From Bradyrhizobium iriomotense (GTDB taxonomy: Bacteria; Pseudomonadota; Alphaproteobacteria; Rhizobiales; Xanthobacteraceae): a stretch of DNA of 64,000 bases. Each line of letters begins with the position of its first letter. Within the stretch, counting starts at the first letter, position 1. The notes under the pieces were generated by a model. It saw only the letters and a list, made by a program, of their open reading frames with translations. It ran no database searches and was not told the DNA's origin. The position numbers and the translations under genes were made by a program. Location: NCBI RefSeq assembly GCF_018129405.1, contig NZ_JAFCLP010000021.1:1-64000 (forward strand), written 5' to 3'. Shown here piece after piece: positions 37,984-45,707 of the stretch.

Positions 37984-39945
37984 CTACGCAGGCCGGAAGC
38001 CTGCTCGCTCCAGTGCCGCACGCGCCTCGTCCGAGCCGAGCGCGGTGAGAAACGCCTGCACCGCCGGACGGTCTTTGCGCGCCGTCACCAGCGCGAAATC
38101 ATAATGCTCTTCCGCGAGCGGAATAAAACCGAGGCCGGCCGCATGGGCGACCGGCGCAATGGTCATGCCCCAATCGGCGCGGTGCTGGGCAACGGCCGCG
38201 GCAACGGCGTTGTGCGAACGCGGCTGGTTCCAGTAGCCCTCCGGGCGTGCACCACCGAGCAGCCGGTCGATCAGGATGCGCGTGCCGGCGCCCTGGTTGC
38301 GGTTGACCATGATGCAGGCGGGGTCGGCGAGCGCGGCGGCAACAGCATCCTTTGCGCTCAGGCCCTCGAACCGCGTGTCGTCCTTGCGGAAGACGATGCC
38401 CTGCATCCGCCGCCAGCCGGGGACGAGTTCGAGCCCCGCGACGAGATAGGGCGTGTTGTAGGTCTCACTCTTGTCATCGAACAGATGGATCGGCGCGAGA
38501 TCGCATTCGCCGCGCTTGGCCGCCGCAAGGCCGCCGAGGCTGCCGACCGCGATCGAACGCACGGTCAGGCCGGCATGCGCAAGCTGTGCGGTGACGAGAT
38601 CGAGGCCGGTGCAATGGCTGCCGACAATGACGAGATCGGGCACCCGCACATGCGGCGTGAACAGCGTCACCTCGGTTTCGGTCCCGGCCGGCATCTGGTC
38701 GGCGAGCGCATCGATGCGCAGGAATCCGTCGGCCTGCGCGAAGGACGTGATCGCACCAGAGCCCTTGCCGGAGGGATAGGCGATCAGGCCATTCTTGCCT
38801 TCGACCAGCGAGACCATGACGAATTCGGTGCGACCAAGCTCGGAGGCGATGCGAACCGGCACGGTCGCGCTGGCCTTGGCATCGGAGCGCGGCGGCAGGC
38901 CGGCCATCCTGCGCAGCACCGGCACGATCATGTCGTGGAAGGTGAACATCGCCGAGGTCGGAAAGCCCGGCAGGATCACCACCGGCTTGCCGTCGCAGAC
39001 CGCAAGACACAGCGGCTTGCCGGGCTTGAGCGCGACGCCATGCGCGATGATGCCGGGCTGGCCGAGCCGGCCGATGATGCGATGGGACAGATCGCCCGCG
39101 CCTTTCGAGGTGCCGCCCGACAGCACCAGCATGTCGGCGTCTTCAAGCGCGCGCCGCATCGCGGCTTCGAGCTTGGCCTCATCGTCGGGAATGGCGCCGA
39201 GGAAGATCGCCTCGCCGCCGTTCTCGTCGATCGCGGCCGCAACGATCGCGCCGTTGGTGTCGTAGATCTCCGCGGGCGCGAGCGCCTCGCCCGGCTGGAC
39301 CAGCTCGTCGCCGGTGGAGATCACCGCGACACGCGGTTTTCGCGCGACAGTCACCTCCGCGATGCCGCAGGCCGCCAGCATGCCGATCTCGCGCGAGCCG
39401 ATCATTGTGCCGGCGCGCAGCAGCGCCTCGCCGCGCGCAATGTCGGAGCCGGCGTAGGACACGAACTGTCCGGGCGAGACGGCACGGCGGACGTCGATCG
39501 CATCGGAGCCGGCCGGCTGGGTATGCTCAACCATGACCACGGCATCGGCGCCGCGCGGCACCGGGCCGCCGGTGGCAATCGGTGTGGCGGTGCCCGCGGC
39601 GACCTGCATCCTCGGCACGGTGCCGCAGTGGATGGTCTCGGCGTTCAACGCAAGGCGCCTGGGTGCACCTTCGCCGGCTGTCGCGAGATCGGCCGAGCGC
39701 ACGGCAAAACCGTCGACGTTCGAACGGTCGAACGGCGGCACGTCGATCGGCGCAGTGATGTCCTCGGCGAGTGCCGCACCGAGCGCAGCAGCGAGCTTGC
39801 GCGTCTCGCTCGGAAGCGCCCGCGGGAACAAAGCCGCCTCGAAGCGCGCCAGGGCTTCCTCGCGCGAGAGGATCTTGAGGAACTGCTCCTGTTCGAGCGC
39901 GCTGCGGCCTTGCGATTGCGGGATCATCGACATGCCGGAACCCAT
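37984..39945 (-). CDS. MoeA fused to a PBP-like (LysR-substrate-binding type) domain
   Basis: A 653-aa two-domain protein. Residues 1 to about 410 are MoeA-like: PPFDRSNVDGFAVRSADL, DADMLVLSGGTSKGAGDLSHR and VVILPGFPTSAMFTFHDM. Residues about 440-640 are a PBP-like fold (LVIVGSHCTGLDLVTAQLAHAGL, LAPIHLFDDKSETYN, IMVNRNQGAGTRILIDRLL), the domain found in molybdate-related regulators. Its start is 1 bp from the stop of the second MoeA-like gene; ATG 39933 is an alternative. The PBP module could bind oxyanion or cofactor; that is inference. The HTH-PBP regulator at 42270 carries the same domain type. Confidence 0.88.
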   Translation of the reverse strand: MGSGMSMIPQSQGRSALEQEQFLKILSREEALARFEAALFPRALPSETRKLAAALGAALAEDITAPIDVPPFDRSNVDGFAVRSADLATAGEGAPRRLALNAETIHCGTVPRMQVAAGTATPIATGGPVPRGADAVVMVEHTQPAGSDAIDVRRAVSPGQFVSYAGSDIARGEALLRAGTMIGSREIGMLAACGIAEVTVARKPRVAVISTGDELVQPGEALAPAEIYDTNGAIVAAAIDENGGEAIFLGAIPDDEAKLEAAMRRALEDADMLVLSGGTSKGAGDLSHRIIGRLGQPGIIAHGVALKPGKPLCLAVCDGKPVVILPGFPTSAMFTFHDMIVPVLRRMAGLPPRSDAKASATVPVRIASELGRTEFVMVSLVEGKNGLIAYPSGKGSGAITSFAQADGFLRIDALADQMPAGTETEVTLFTPHVRVPDLVIVGSHCTGLDLVTAQLAHAGLTVRSIAVGSLGGLAAAKRGECDLAPIHLFDDKSETYNTPYLVAGLELVPGWRRMQGIVFRKDDTRFEGLSAKDAVAAALADPACIMVNRNQGAGTRILIDRLLGGARPEGYWNQPRSHNAVAAAVAQHRADWGMTIAPVAHAAGLGFIPLAEEHYDFALVTARKDRPAVQAFLTALGSDEARAALERAGFRPA

Positions 39946-39946
39946 A

Positions 39947-41053
39947 TCACTCCTGCATCAGATAAGCATCGACGGGCGTAGCCGCCGCAAATCCCTCGTG
40001 GCTGGCGGGAATTATCAGCCATGCATCCGCACGGGCGATGGCCTGGAGTGGCCATTCGCCCACGGCAAGCGGCATCCAGGCATGATGTTCCTCGGCCAGC
40101 AGCGCGATTTCGGCGATGCCGACCGTGGATGCGATTTTTCGCGCGAGCGGCAGAGTGATTTGCCGGCGCGGCTGCCGTGCCGACAGACGATCGATGAGCG
40201 GAAGCATCAGCGCCAGCCAGGCCGCAAGCGCATGATCCGGCGAGCCGGGCAAGGCAACGACGGGAACCTTGCCAAGCCGTCCGACCGCAGCGGTGCGGCC
40301 GGGCTGAAGCGCAAGGCCATGGGCGAGCACCTCGCCGCGACGAGCCAATGCAGTCACCGCGGCATCCTGGCGACCGAGGCCGCTGCCGCCGACCGTCAGC
40401 AGAAGGTCGCAAGCGGACGCATCGAGCACATCTGCGATCGATGCTTCATCGCGCGCGGCGGCCTCGAGCGTCCTCACATCCAGTCCTGCGGCACGGGCGA
40501 TGCCGGCGATCATATGCGCCGTCGTCGTCGCGCCCGGCACGTTGACGATGCAGAGCCGCGGTCGCCGTACGCTCAGCCCCTCGACCGCCGCGACGCCCGC
40601 AAGCAACAGGTCGGCCGGACCGACCGGGTATCCCTCCGCGCCGGCCGTCGTGCCGCCGGCAATGTCGCCTCCGGCGCGCCGGATACCCTGCCCCGGCACG
40701 CCCTCCGCCAGCACCTGCGCAAGCGGCCCCGATACCTCCACGGCGTCGGCATCGAGCACACAGTCACATCCCTCCGGCATCGCATCGCCGGCATCGACCC
40801 AGACGGGAGCCGTCGCCAAAGGCAGCGGCGCATAGGCGGATGCGCCGACGAGATCGTTGGCGCGCAACGCCCAGCCGTCCGCGGCGGCGACGTCATGAGA
40901 CGGATAGGCCGCTAGCCGTGGCGCGCCCACCGCGACGCAGCCAATGGCCTCGGACAGCGGCAATGCGACCGGCGCGACCGGATCAACGCCTCGCAGCAAC
41001 GCGGCGAGTGCGGTGTCGAGCGGCGTCAGCGATGGCGGCAGGCGCTGGATCAT
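39947..41053 (-). CDS. Divergent MoeA-like molybdopterin-binding protein
   Basis: A 368-aa MoeA paralogue. The fold is recognisable (VAAADGWALRANDLVG, CDLLLTVGGSGLGRQDAAV, VVALPGSPDHALAAWLAL) but the core motifs differ from MoeA: DGWAL for DGYAV, GGSGLGRQD for GGVSxGExD, and LPGSPDH for LPGNPVS. Such changes suggest altered or lost metal insertion, or another metal. It lies 54 bp after tupA and directly before moeA/PBP, with which it may form a complex. ATG 41053 is preferred. Confidence 0.8.
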   Translation of the reverse strand: MIQRLPPSLTPLDTALAALLRGVDPVAPVALPLSEAIGCVAVGAPRLAAYPSHDVAAADGWALRANDLVGASAYAPLPLATAPVWVDAGDAMPEGCDCVLDADAVEVSGPLAQVLAEGVPGQGIRRAGGDIAGGTTAGAEGYPVGPADLLLAGVAAVEGLSVRRPRLCIVNVPGATTTAHMIAGIARAAGLDVRTLEAAARDEASIADVLDASACDLLLTVGGSGLGRQDAAVTALARRGEVLAHGLALQPGRTAAVGRLGKVPVVALPGSPDHALAAWLALMLPLIDRLSARQPRRQITLPLARKIASTVGIAEIALLAEEHHAWMPLAVGEWPLQAIARADAWLIIPASHEGFAAATPVDAYLMQE

Positions 41054-41107
41054 GCGCCATGATGGACCATGCCTCGTCCGGTTTGGCAACCGCAGGAGCT
41101 GAGGATC

Positions 41108-41941
41108 TCAGCCGCCGGTCTTGTCCGCATTTGGAAAGAACAGCTGCTGGCCGTCGACCTTGTAGGCAGCGATCGCAGCCTGGCCCTCCGGCGAGATCAG
41201 CCAGTCGACGAAGGTTTGCCCCAGCTCCTTCCTCACGTTCGGGAACTTCTCGGGGCTCATCAGCATCACGCCGTATTGGTTGAGCAACCGCTTGTCGCCT
41301 TCGACGACGACATCGAGATCGCCGCGATCCCTGAAAGCGATCCAGCTGCCGCGGTCCGACAGCACATAGCCGTTCGCAGCGCGCGCAGCCTCGAGTGCCG
41401 CGACCATGCCCTGCTTGGCCTCGCGATACCAGGCGCCCTTGGCGGCGGCGATGTCGATGCCAGCGACGATCCAGAGCGCGAGCTCCGCAGCGTGGGTGCC
41501 CGAGCGATCGCCGCGCGTCACGAACGGCGCGCCCTTGGCCTCGATCGCCTTGAGCGCGGTCGCGATGTCCTTGCCCTTCACGCCGGCGGGATCGCTCTTC
41601 GGCCCGATCAGCACGTAGTCGTTGTACATCACGTCGAAGCGCTTCGCGGCAAAACCGTCGGCGACGAATTTTTCCTCCTGCGGCCGTGCGTGCGTCAGCA
41701 CGACGTCCGCTTCGCCCTTTCGCGCCCCGTCGAGCACCTCGTCGGCGCGCCGCGCGATCACCCTCACATCGATGCCGGTCTTGTCGCGGAAGATCGGCAG
41801 CAGATGATCGAGCAGGCCGGACTCCTGCGTCGATGTCGTGGTGGCCAGCACGATCGCACGATCCTGCGCGAAGGAAGCCGCAACACCCACAGCAAGGCCG
41901 CAGAGAAGCGCGAATGCAACGGACAGGCGGCGAGCGGCCAT
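41108..41941 (-). CDS. tupA: Tungstate/oxyanion-binding periplasmic protein (TupA-like)
   Basis: A 277-aa exported solute-binding protein with a Sec signal peptide (cleavage near SFA-QDRAIV). It begins with the TupA signature LATTTSTQESGLLDHLLP, which in TupA supplies the Thr/Ser ligands of the oxyanion. It then shows ADVVLTHARPQEEKF and PFVTRGDRSGTHAAELALW, typical of the TupA/WtpA-like family. No tupB permease or tupC ATPase gene is adjacent. It heads an operon with two MoeA-type genes, which supports molybdate or tungstate as ligand. Phosphate- or sulfate-type binding is less likely given the context. Confidence 0.8.
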   Translation of the reverse strand: MAARRLSVAFALLCGLAVGVAASFAQDRAIVLATTTSTQESGLLDHLLPIFRDKTGIDVRVIARRADEVLDGARKGEADVVLTHARPQEEKFVADGFAAKRFDVMYNDYVLIGPKSDPAGVKGKDIATALKAIEAKGAPFVTRGDRSGTHAAELALWIVAGIDIAAAKGAWYREAKQGMVAALEAARAANGYVLSDRGSWIAFRDRGDLDVVVEGDKRLLNQYGVMLMSPEKFPNVRKELGQTFVDWLISPEGQAAIAAYKVDGQQLFFPNADKTGG

Positions 41942-42269
41942 GAGCTGGTTCCCTTCGATGTGACGCGATCATGATGATGGATTGCGCCGCACTCGTGACG
42001 CCATTGCACTGCCGTCCGGGATATTTCGGCAACGCACGGAGCGGCACGGCGATTGCAAAACTGCCGATCGCATGCACGTTCGCGACAGCCGCAAGGCCTG
42101 TACCATTCGAGCGCTTGAGGATCGTTCACCAAAGCAGAAATCGCGCGCGCGGATGTGTTGCAAAGCAACGAGATGATCGGGCATGGTTCCCGCGGACAGA
42201 AAATGAAATGCAGAATTCCACCTGCGACGAACGTCCAAAAAGAAGCAAGAATTTGCATAGGAATGCAGG
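41942..42269. promoter_or_regulatory. Divergent tupA / HTH-PBP control region
   Basis: A 328-bp gap with no gene. Near the HTH-PBP start it holds an inverted repeat GAATTCCA (42213-42220) and TGGAATTC (42271-42278). It also has the small hairpin TGCAT-AGGA-ATGCA (42254-42267), whose loop is the apparent Shine-Dalgarno AGGA of the regulator gene. Either could mediate autoregulation of the regulator; both are inferred from sequence symmetry only. Confidence 0.4.
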
Positions 42270-43163
42270 ATGGAATTCCTGACGACCAGTGAAGCCGCTG
42301 ACTATCTCCGACTTGGCGAACGCAAGCTCTACGAACTCGTCACCACCGGTGCGATCCCCTGCAGCAAGGTGACCGGTAAGTGGCTCTTCCCACGGCACGA
42401 GCTCGACCTCTGGGTCCTCTCGGGCCTCGCGCGTCCGGCGGGCATGCTGACCACGGAGCCGCCACCCGTCATGGGCGGCAGCCAGGACGAGCTGCTGGAC
42501 TGGAGCCTGCGCGAATCCGGCTCTGGCCTGGGATCGATGAGCGAGGGCAGCGCACGCGGGCTCGAGCGCCTGCAGCGCGATGAGGTGATGGCCGTGGCCG
42601 TGCACTTCCACAGCCTGGATGCCGCCGGCAATCTTGCCGCCGACGCCAGTGTGACGGCGCTGCAAAACGCTCCGGACCTGCATGACGCGCTCTTGGTCGC
42701 GTTCGTGCGCCGCGAGCAGGGTCTCGTGCTGCCGCCGGGCAATCCGAAACGGCTGCGCGAGCTCGCCGACGTTCTCGCGGTCGGCGCCAGGATGGCGATG
42801 CGACAACAAGGCACAGGCGCGCAGATGCTGCTCGATGCGCTGCTGAAGCGCGCGGACGCCACGACGCGCGATTTGCGCCGGGTGGAGACGCCGGCCCTCA
42901 CCGGGCCGGATCTCGCCGAAATGGTCCGCGCCGGCCAGGCCGATTGCGGCATCGCGACGCGCGCGGCGGCGCGCTCGGCCGGCCTCGATTTCGTGCCGCT
43001 GGTCTGGGAGAATTTCGACCTTGCGATGCGGCAGCGCAGCTATTTCCGCCCCGCCATGCAGGCGCTGATCCGGTTCCTCAACGAACGACGGCTGCGCCAG
43101 CGCGCCGAGGAACTGACCGGCTACGATCCCTCGCCGGCGGGACAGATCCGCTTCGCGGCCTGA
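42270..43163 (+). CDS. HTH-PBP regulator (excisionase-type HTH plus PBP-like domain)
   Basis: A 297-aa transcription factor. Residues 1-55 are a MerR/excisionase-type HTH (LTTSEAADYLRLGERKLYELVTTGAIPCSKVTGKWLFPR). Residues about 90-290 are a PBP-like effector domain (DEVMAVAVHFHSLDAAGN, LVLPPGNPKRL, RQQGTGAQMLLDALL, GQADCGIATRAAARSAGLDFVPLVWENFDLAM). This domain also ends the MoeA fusion at 37984. It is divergent from the tupA-moeA operon and so is the likely controller of it, possibly sensing molybdate, tungstate or cofactor. The ligand is inferred from gene context. Confidence 0.85.
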   Translation: MEFLTTSEAADYLRLGERKLYELVTTGAIPCSKVTGKWLFPRHELDLWVLSGLARPAGMLTTEPPPVMGGSQDELLDWSLRESGSGLGSMSEGSARGLERLQRDEVMAVAVHFHSLDAAGNLAADASVTALQNAPDLHDALLVAFVRREQGLVLPPGNPKRLRELADVLAVGARMAMRQQGTGAQMLLDALLKRADATTRDLRRVETPALTGPDLAEMVRAGQADCGIATRAAARSAGLDFVPLVWENFDLAMRQRSYFRPAMQALIRFLNERRLRQRAEELTGYDPSPAGQIRFAA

Positions 43164-43266
43164 CATTGACGCCCGCCCCTGAATAGTTGCAAAAGAAACC
43201 AATTCAGCCGGGCCGTACCCGGCAAAAGCAACACCGGCCAACGCGCCGGGTCAGGGGAGGACAAAC

Positions 43267-44496
43267 GTGAAGCCAACGAGATTTGGACTGCCGGTCGCGG
43301 CCGCCTTTATCGGGATGTTCTCGGCGGCGGCCCTGCTGCCGGGTGCTGCCATGGCGCAGGTGTCCGACAACGTCGTCAAGATCGGCGTGCTCACCGACAT
43401 GAACGGCCCGGCCTCCGCACCGACCGGCCAGGGCTCGGTGACGGCGGCGCAGATGGCGATCGACGATTTCGGCGGCACCGTGCTCGGCAAGCCGATCAGC
43501 GTCGTGATCGGCGACCACCAGCTCAAGGCTGACATCGGCGGCACGATCGCGCGGCGCTGGTACGACGTCGACCAGGTCGATCTGATCGTCGACGTGCCGG
43601 TCTCGGCCGTCGGGCTCGCGGTGCAGAACGTCGCCAACGAGAAGAAGCGGCTGTTCATCACCCACTCCACCGGCACCGCCGATTTCCACGGCAAGTTCTG
43701 CTCGCCTTACGCGATCCAGTGGGTGTTCGACACCCGCGCGCTCGCGGTCGGCACTGCGGATGCCGTGGTCAAGCGCGGCGGTGACAGCTGGTTCTTCATC
43801 ACCGACGACTACGCCTTCGGCCATTCGCTGGAGCGCGATGCCTCGAGCGTCGTCACCGCCAATGGCGGCAAGGTGCTGGGTTCGGTGCGGCCGCCGCTGG
43901 CGACGCCGGATCTCTCCTCCTTCGTGCTGCAGGCACAGGCCTCCAAGGCCAAGATCATCGGCATTGCCGCCGGCCCCCCCAACAACATGAACGAGATCAA
44001 GACCGGCTCGGAGTTCGGCGTGTTCAAGGGCGGCCAGCAGATGGCGGCGCTGCTGGCGCTGATCACCGACATCCACGGCCTCGGCCTGCAGGCCGCGCAA
44101 GGCCTGCTGCTCACCACCTCGTTCTACTGGGACATGGACGACAAGACCCGCGAATGGTCGAAGCGCTATTTCGCCAAGATGAACAAGATGCCGTCGATGT
44201 GGCAGGCCGGCGTCTATTCCAGCGTCATGCACTATCTCAACGCGATCAAGGAGACCGGCACCGACGACCCGCTTAAAGTCGCGGCAAAGATGCGCGAGAA
44301 GCCGATCGAGGACTTCTTCGCCCGCAACGGCAAACTGCGCGAGGACAATCTGATGGTGCACGACCTCTGGCTGGTGCAGGTGAAGACGCCGGAGGAGAGC
44401 AAGTACCCGTGGGACTATTACAAGATCCTCACCACGATCTCCGGCGACAAGGCGTTCGGGCCGCCGGACCCGGCGTGTCCGCTGGTGAAGAAGTGA
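43267..44496 (+). CDS. ABC transporter substrate-binding protein (LivK/amide-urea type)
   Basis: A 409-aa periplasmic type I binding protein. GTG 43267 is the start, preceded by a GGGGAGG site 6 nt upstream. The Sec signal peptide ends at GAAMA-QVSDN. Family segments are VKIGVLTDMNGPASAPTGQGSVTAAQMAIDD-like sequence, LFITHSTGTADFHG and FITDDYAFGHSLERD. Such proteins feed HAAT-family ABC importers for branched-chain amino acids, amides or aromatic acids. No permease or ATPase genes are adjacent, so its partner must be encoded elsewhere. Its stop codon lies inside the palindromic element at 44492. Confidence 0.88.
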   Translation: MKPTRFGLPVAAAFIGMFSAAALLPGAAMAQVSDNVVKIGVLTDMNGPASAPTGQGSVTAAQMAIDDFGGTVLGKPISVVIGDHQLKADIGGTIARRWYDVDQVDLIVDVPVSAVGLAVQNVANEKKRLFITHSTGTADFHGKFCSPYAIQWVFDTRALAVGTADAVVKRGGDSWFFITDDYAFGHSLERDASSVVTANGGKVLGSVRPPLATPDLSSFVLQAQASKAKIIGIAAGPPNNMNEIKTGSEFGVFKGGQQMAALLALITDIHGLGLQAAQGLLLTTSFYWDMDDKTREWSKRYFAKMNKMPSMWQAGVYSSVMHYLNAIKETGTDDPLKVAAKMREKPIEDFFARNGKLREDNLMVHDLWLVQVKTPEESKYPWDYYKILTTISGDKAFGPPDPACPLVKK

Positions 44497-44639
44497 CGAT
44501 CGCTTAAAGCGATCGTCACTCCGGGATGGTCCGAAGGACCAGACCACAGGTGCGCAATTGCGCACCGGGGAATCTCGAGATTCCGGGTTCGGTGCTACGC
44601 ACCGCCCCGGAATGACGGTCGCTTTAGGCGACCGTCATT
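44492..44639. repeat. Array of six palindromes between convergent genes
   Basis: Six hairpins in 148 bp: AGTGACGATCGCT-TAA-AGCGATCGTCACT (44492-44520), GGTCC-GAA-GGACC (44528-44540), GGTGCGCAATTGCGCACC (44549-44566), GGAATCTCGAGATTCC (44569-44584), CGGTGC-TAC-GCACCG (44590-44604) and AATGACGGTCGC-TTTAG-GCGACCGTCATT (44611-44639). The two outer hairpins are related in sequence. The first contains the stop codon of the upstream ABC gene and the last contains the stop of the TAXI gene on the other strand. The inner part resembles a repeat common between Bradyrhizobium genes (recognised from memory). It may terminate both transcripts. Confidence 0.85.
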
Positions 44640-45600
44640 TCACCACGCCGATCTCGCGAAAATACTTCGTCACGCCCGGATGAATCAGCTCCGGCTTCGG
44701 CGCGGCCGCGACCGTGTTCGCGGCCGTGGTCTCGCAGGCCTGCGCGAGCTTTTTGCAGAACGTGGCCTCGGCGCCGTGCAGCGTCTTGGCGAGGCGATAG
44801 GCGACATCGTCGGGCAGATCTTCGCGCGTGAGGACAAAGCTCCAGGAGCCGAGCGAGGCGATCGGCTCGGTCTGCTTCGGGTAGGAGCCGGCCGGCACGG
44901 TCAGCGGCTTCAGGAACGCATGCCTGGCGCGGATGCGCGTGATCTCCTCCGCGCTTGGGGCGATGAAGCGCGCGCCTGATGCGCTCGAGGCCACCGCGGC
45001 GAAACCGGGCCAGCCGATGCCGGCGCCCCAGAGCGCTGCGACGCGGCCGTCCTCGACCATCGCGGGGCCGTCGCCGGCGCGGTCGAGATAGACCGCCCTA
45101 AAATCCCCGTCCTGCTTCAGGCCGAGACCATCGAGCACATAGCGCGCCAGGATCGGCAGGCCGGAGCCCTTGGCGCCGAATGCGACGGGCTGGCCGACGA
45201 GATCGGCAATCGTCCTGTAGGGACTGTCGGCGCGCACTACGAACATGCCGGGATTGGAATAGATCGCAGTGAGAATCTTCAGGCGTACCGGCGCGCGGCC
45301 GATGCCGGCAAAAGCCTCATAGGCCGGCTCGCCTGCGACCAAGGCGAGATCGAGCTCGCCCTTCTCCAGAAGCGGAATGTTCTCGTTGCTGCCCTTGGTG
45401 TTGCGCGGGGCGATGGTGATGACCGGATCGGCCGCGTTCATCACCTCGGCAAAGGCGTTGCCATAGAGCGGGAAGCCGCCGCCGGGTGTCGCGGTGCCCA
45501 AGCTGAGTGTCGTGGTGGGAATGGCGTTGCCTCCGGTTTGGGCGGCGGCGGGGCTTAAGAGCAGTGCCGCTGCAAGAAGGATAATTGAAGCGAATCTCAT
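44635..45600 (-). CDS. TAXI-family TRAP transporter solute-binding protein
   Basis: A 321-aa exported binding protein. The Sec signal peptide (MRFASIILLAAALLLSPAAAQ) supports ATG 45600. The mature part has the TAXI segments LSLGTATPGGGFPLYGNAFAEVMN, NTKGSNENIPLLEKGELDLALVAGEPAYEAF and VAFGAKGSGLPILARYVLDGLGL. TAXI proteins serve TRAP transporters with fused membrane subunits. No DctQM-type gene is next to it. It is divergent from a tripartite-tricarboxylate type binding protein at 45708. Confidence 0.87.
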   Translation of the reverse strand: MRFASIILLAAALLLSPAAAQTGGNAIPTTTLSLGTATPGGGFPLYGNAFAEVMNAADPVITIAPRNTKGSNENIPLLEKGELDLALVAGEPAYEAFAGIGRAPVRLKILTAIYSNPGMFVVRADSPYRTIADLVGQPVAFGAKGSGLPILARYVLDGLGLKQDGDFRAVYLDRAGDGPAMVEDGRVAALWGAGIGWPGFAAVASSASGARFIAPSAEEITRIRARHAFLKPLTVPAGSYPKQTEPIASLGSWSFVLTREDLPDDVAYRLAKTLHGAEATFCKKLAQACETTAANTVAAAPKPELIHPGVTKYFREIGVVK

Positions 45601-45707
45601 GGTCGTTCCCGGCGGGCTTGCGTCAACACCGACTTGCGGCGATGTAGGCAGCCGCGCGTTTTTGTGAAAGCATGCCCTATAACGACAATAGAACAATGGG
45701 AGGCGTC

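Noticed and set aside
37852-39981. Long plus-strand open frame antisense to the moeA/PBP gene
   Set aside because: Low-complexity Arg/Asp/Gly-rich translation with no motifs; the minus-strand frame is clearly MoeA.
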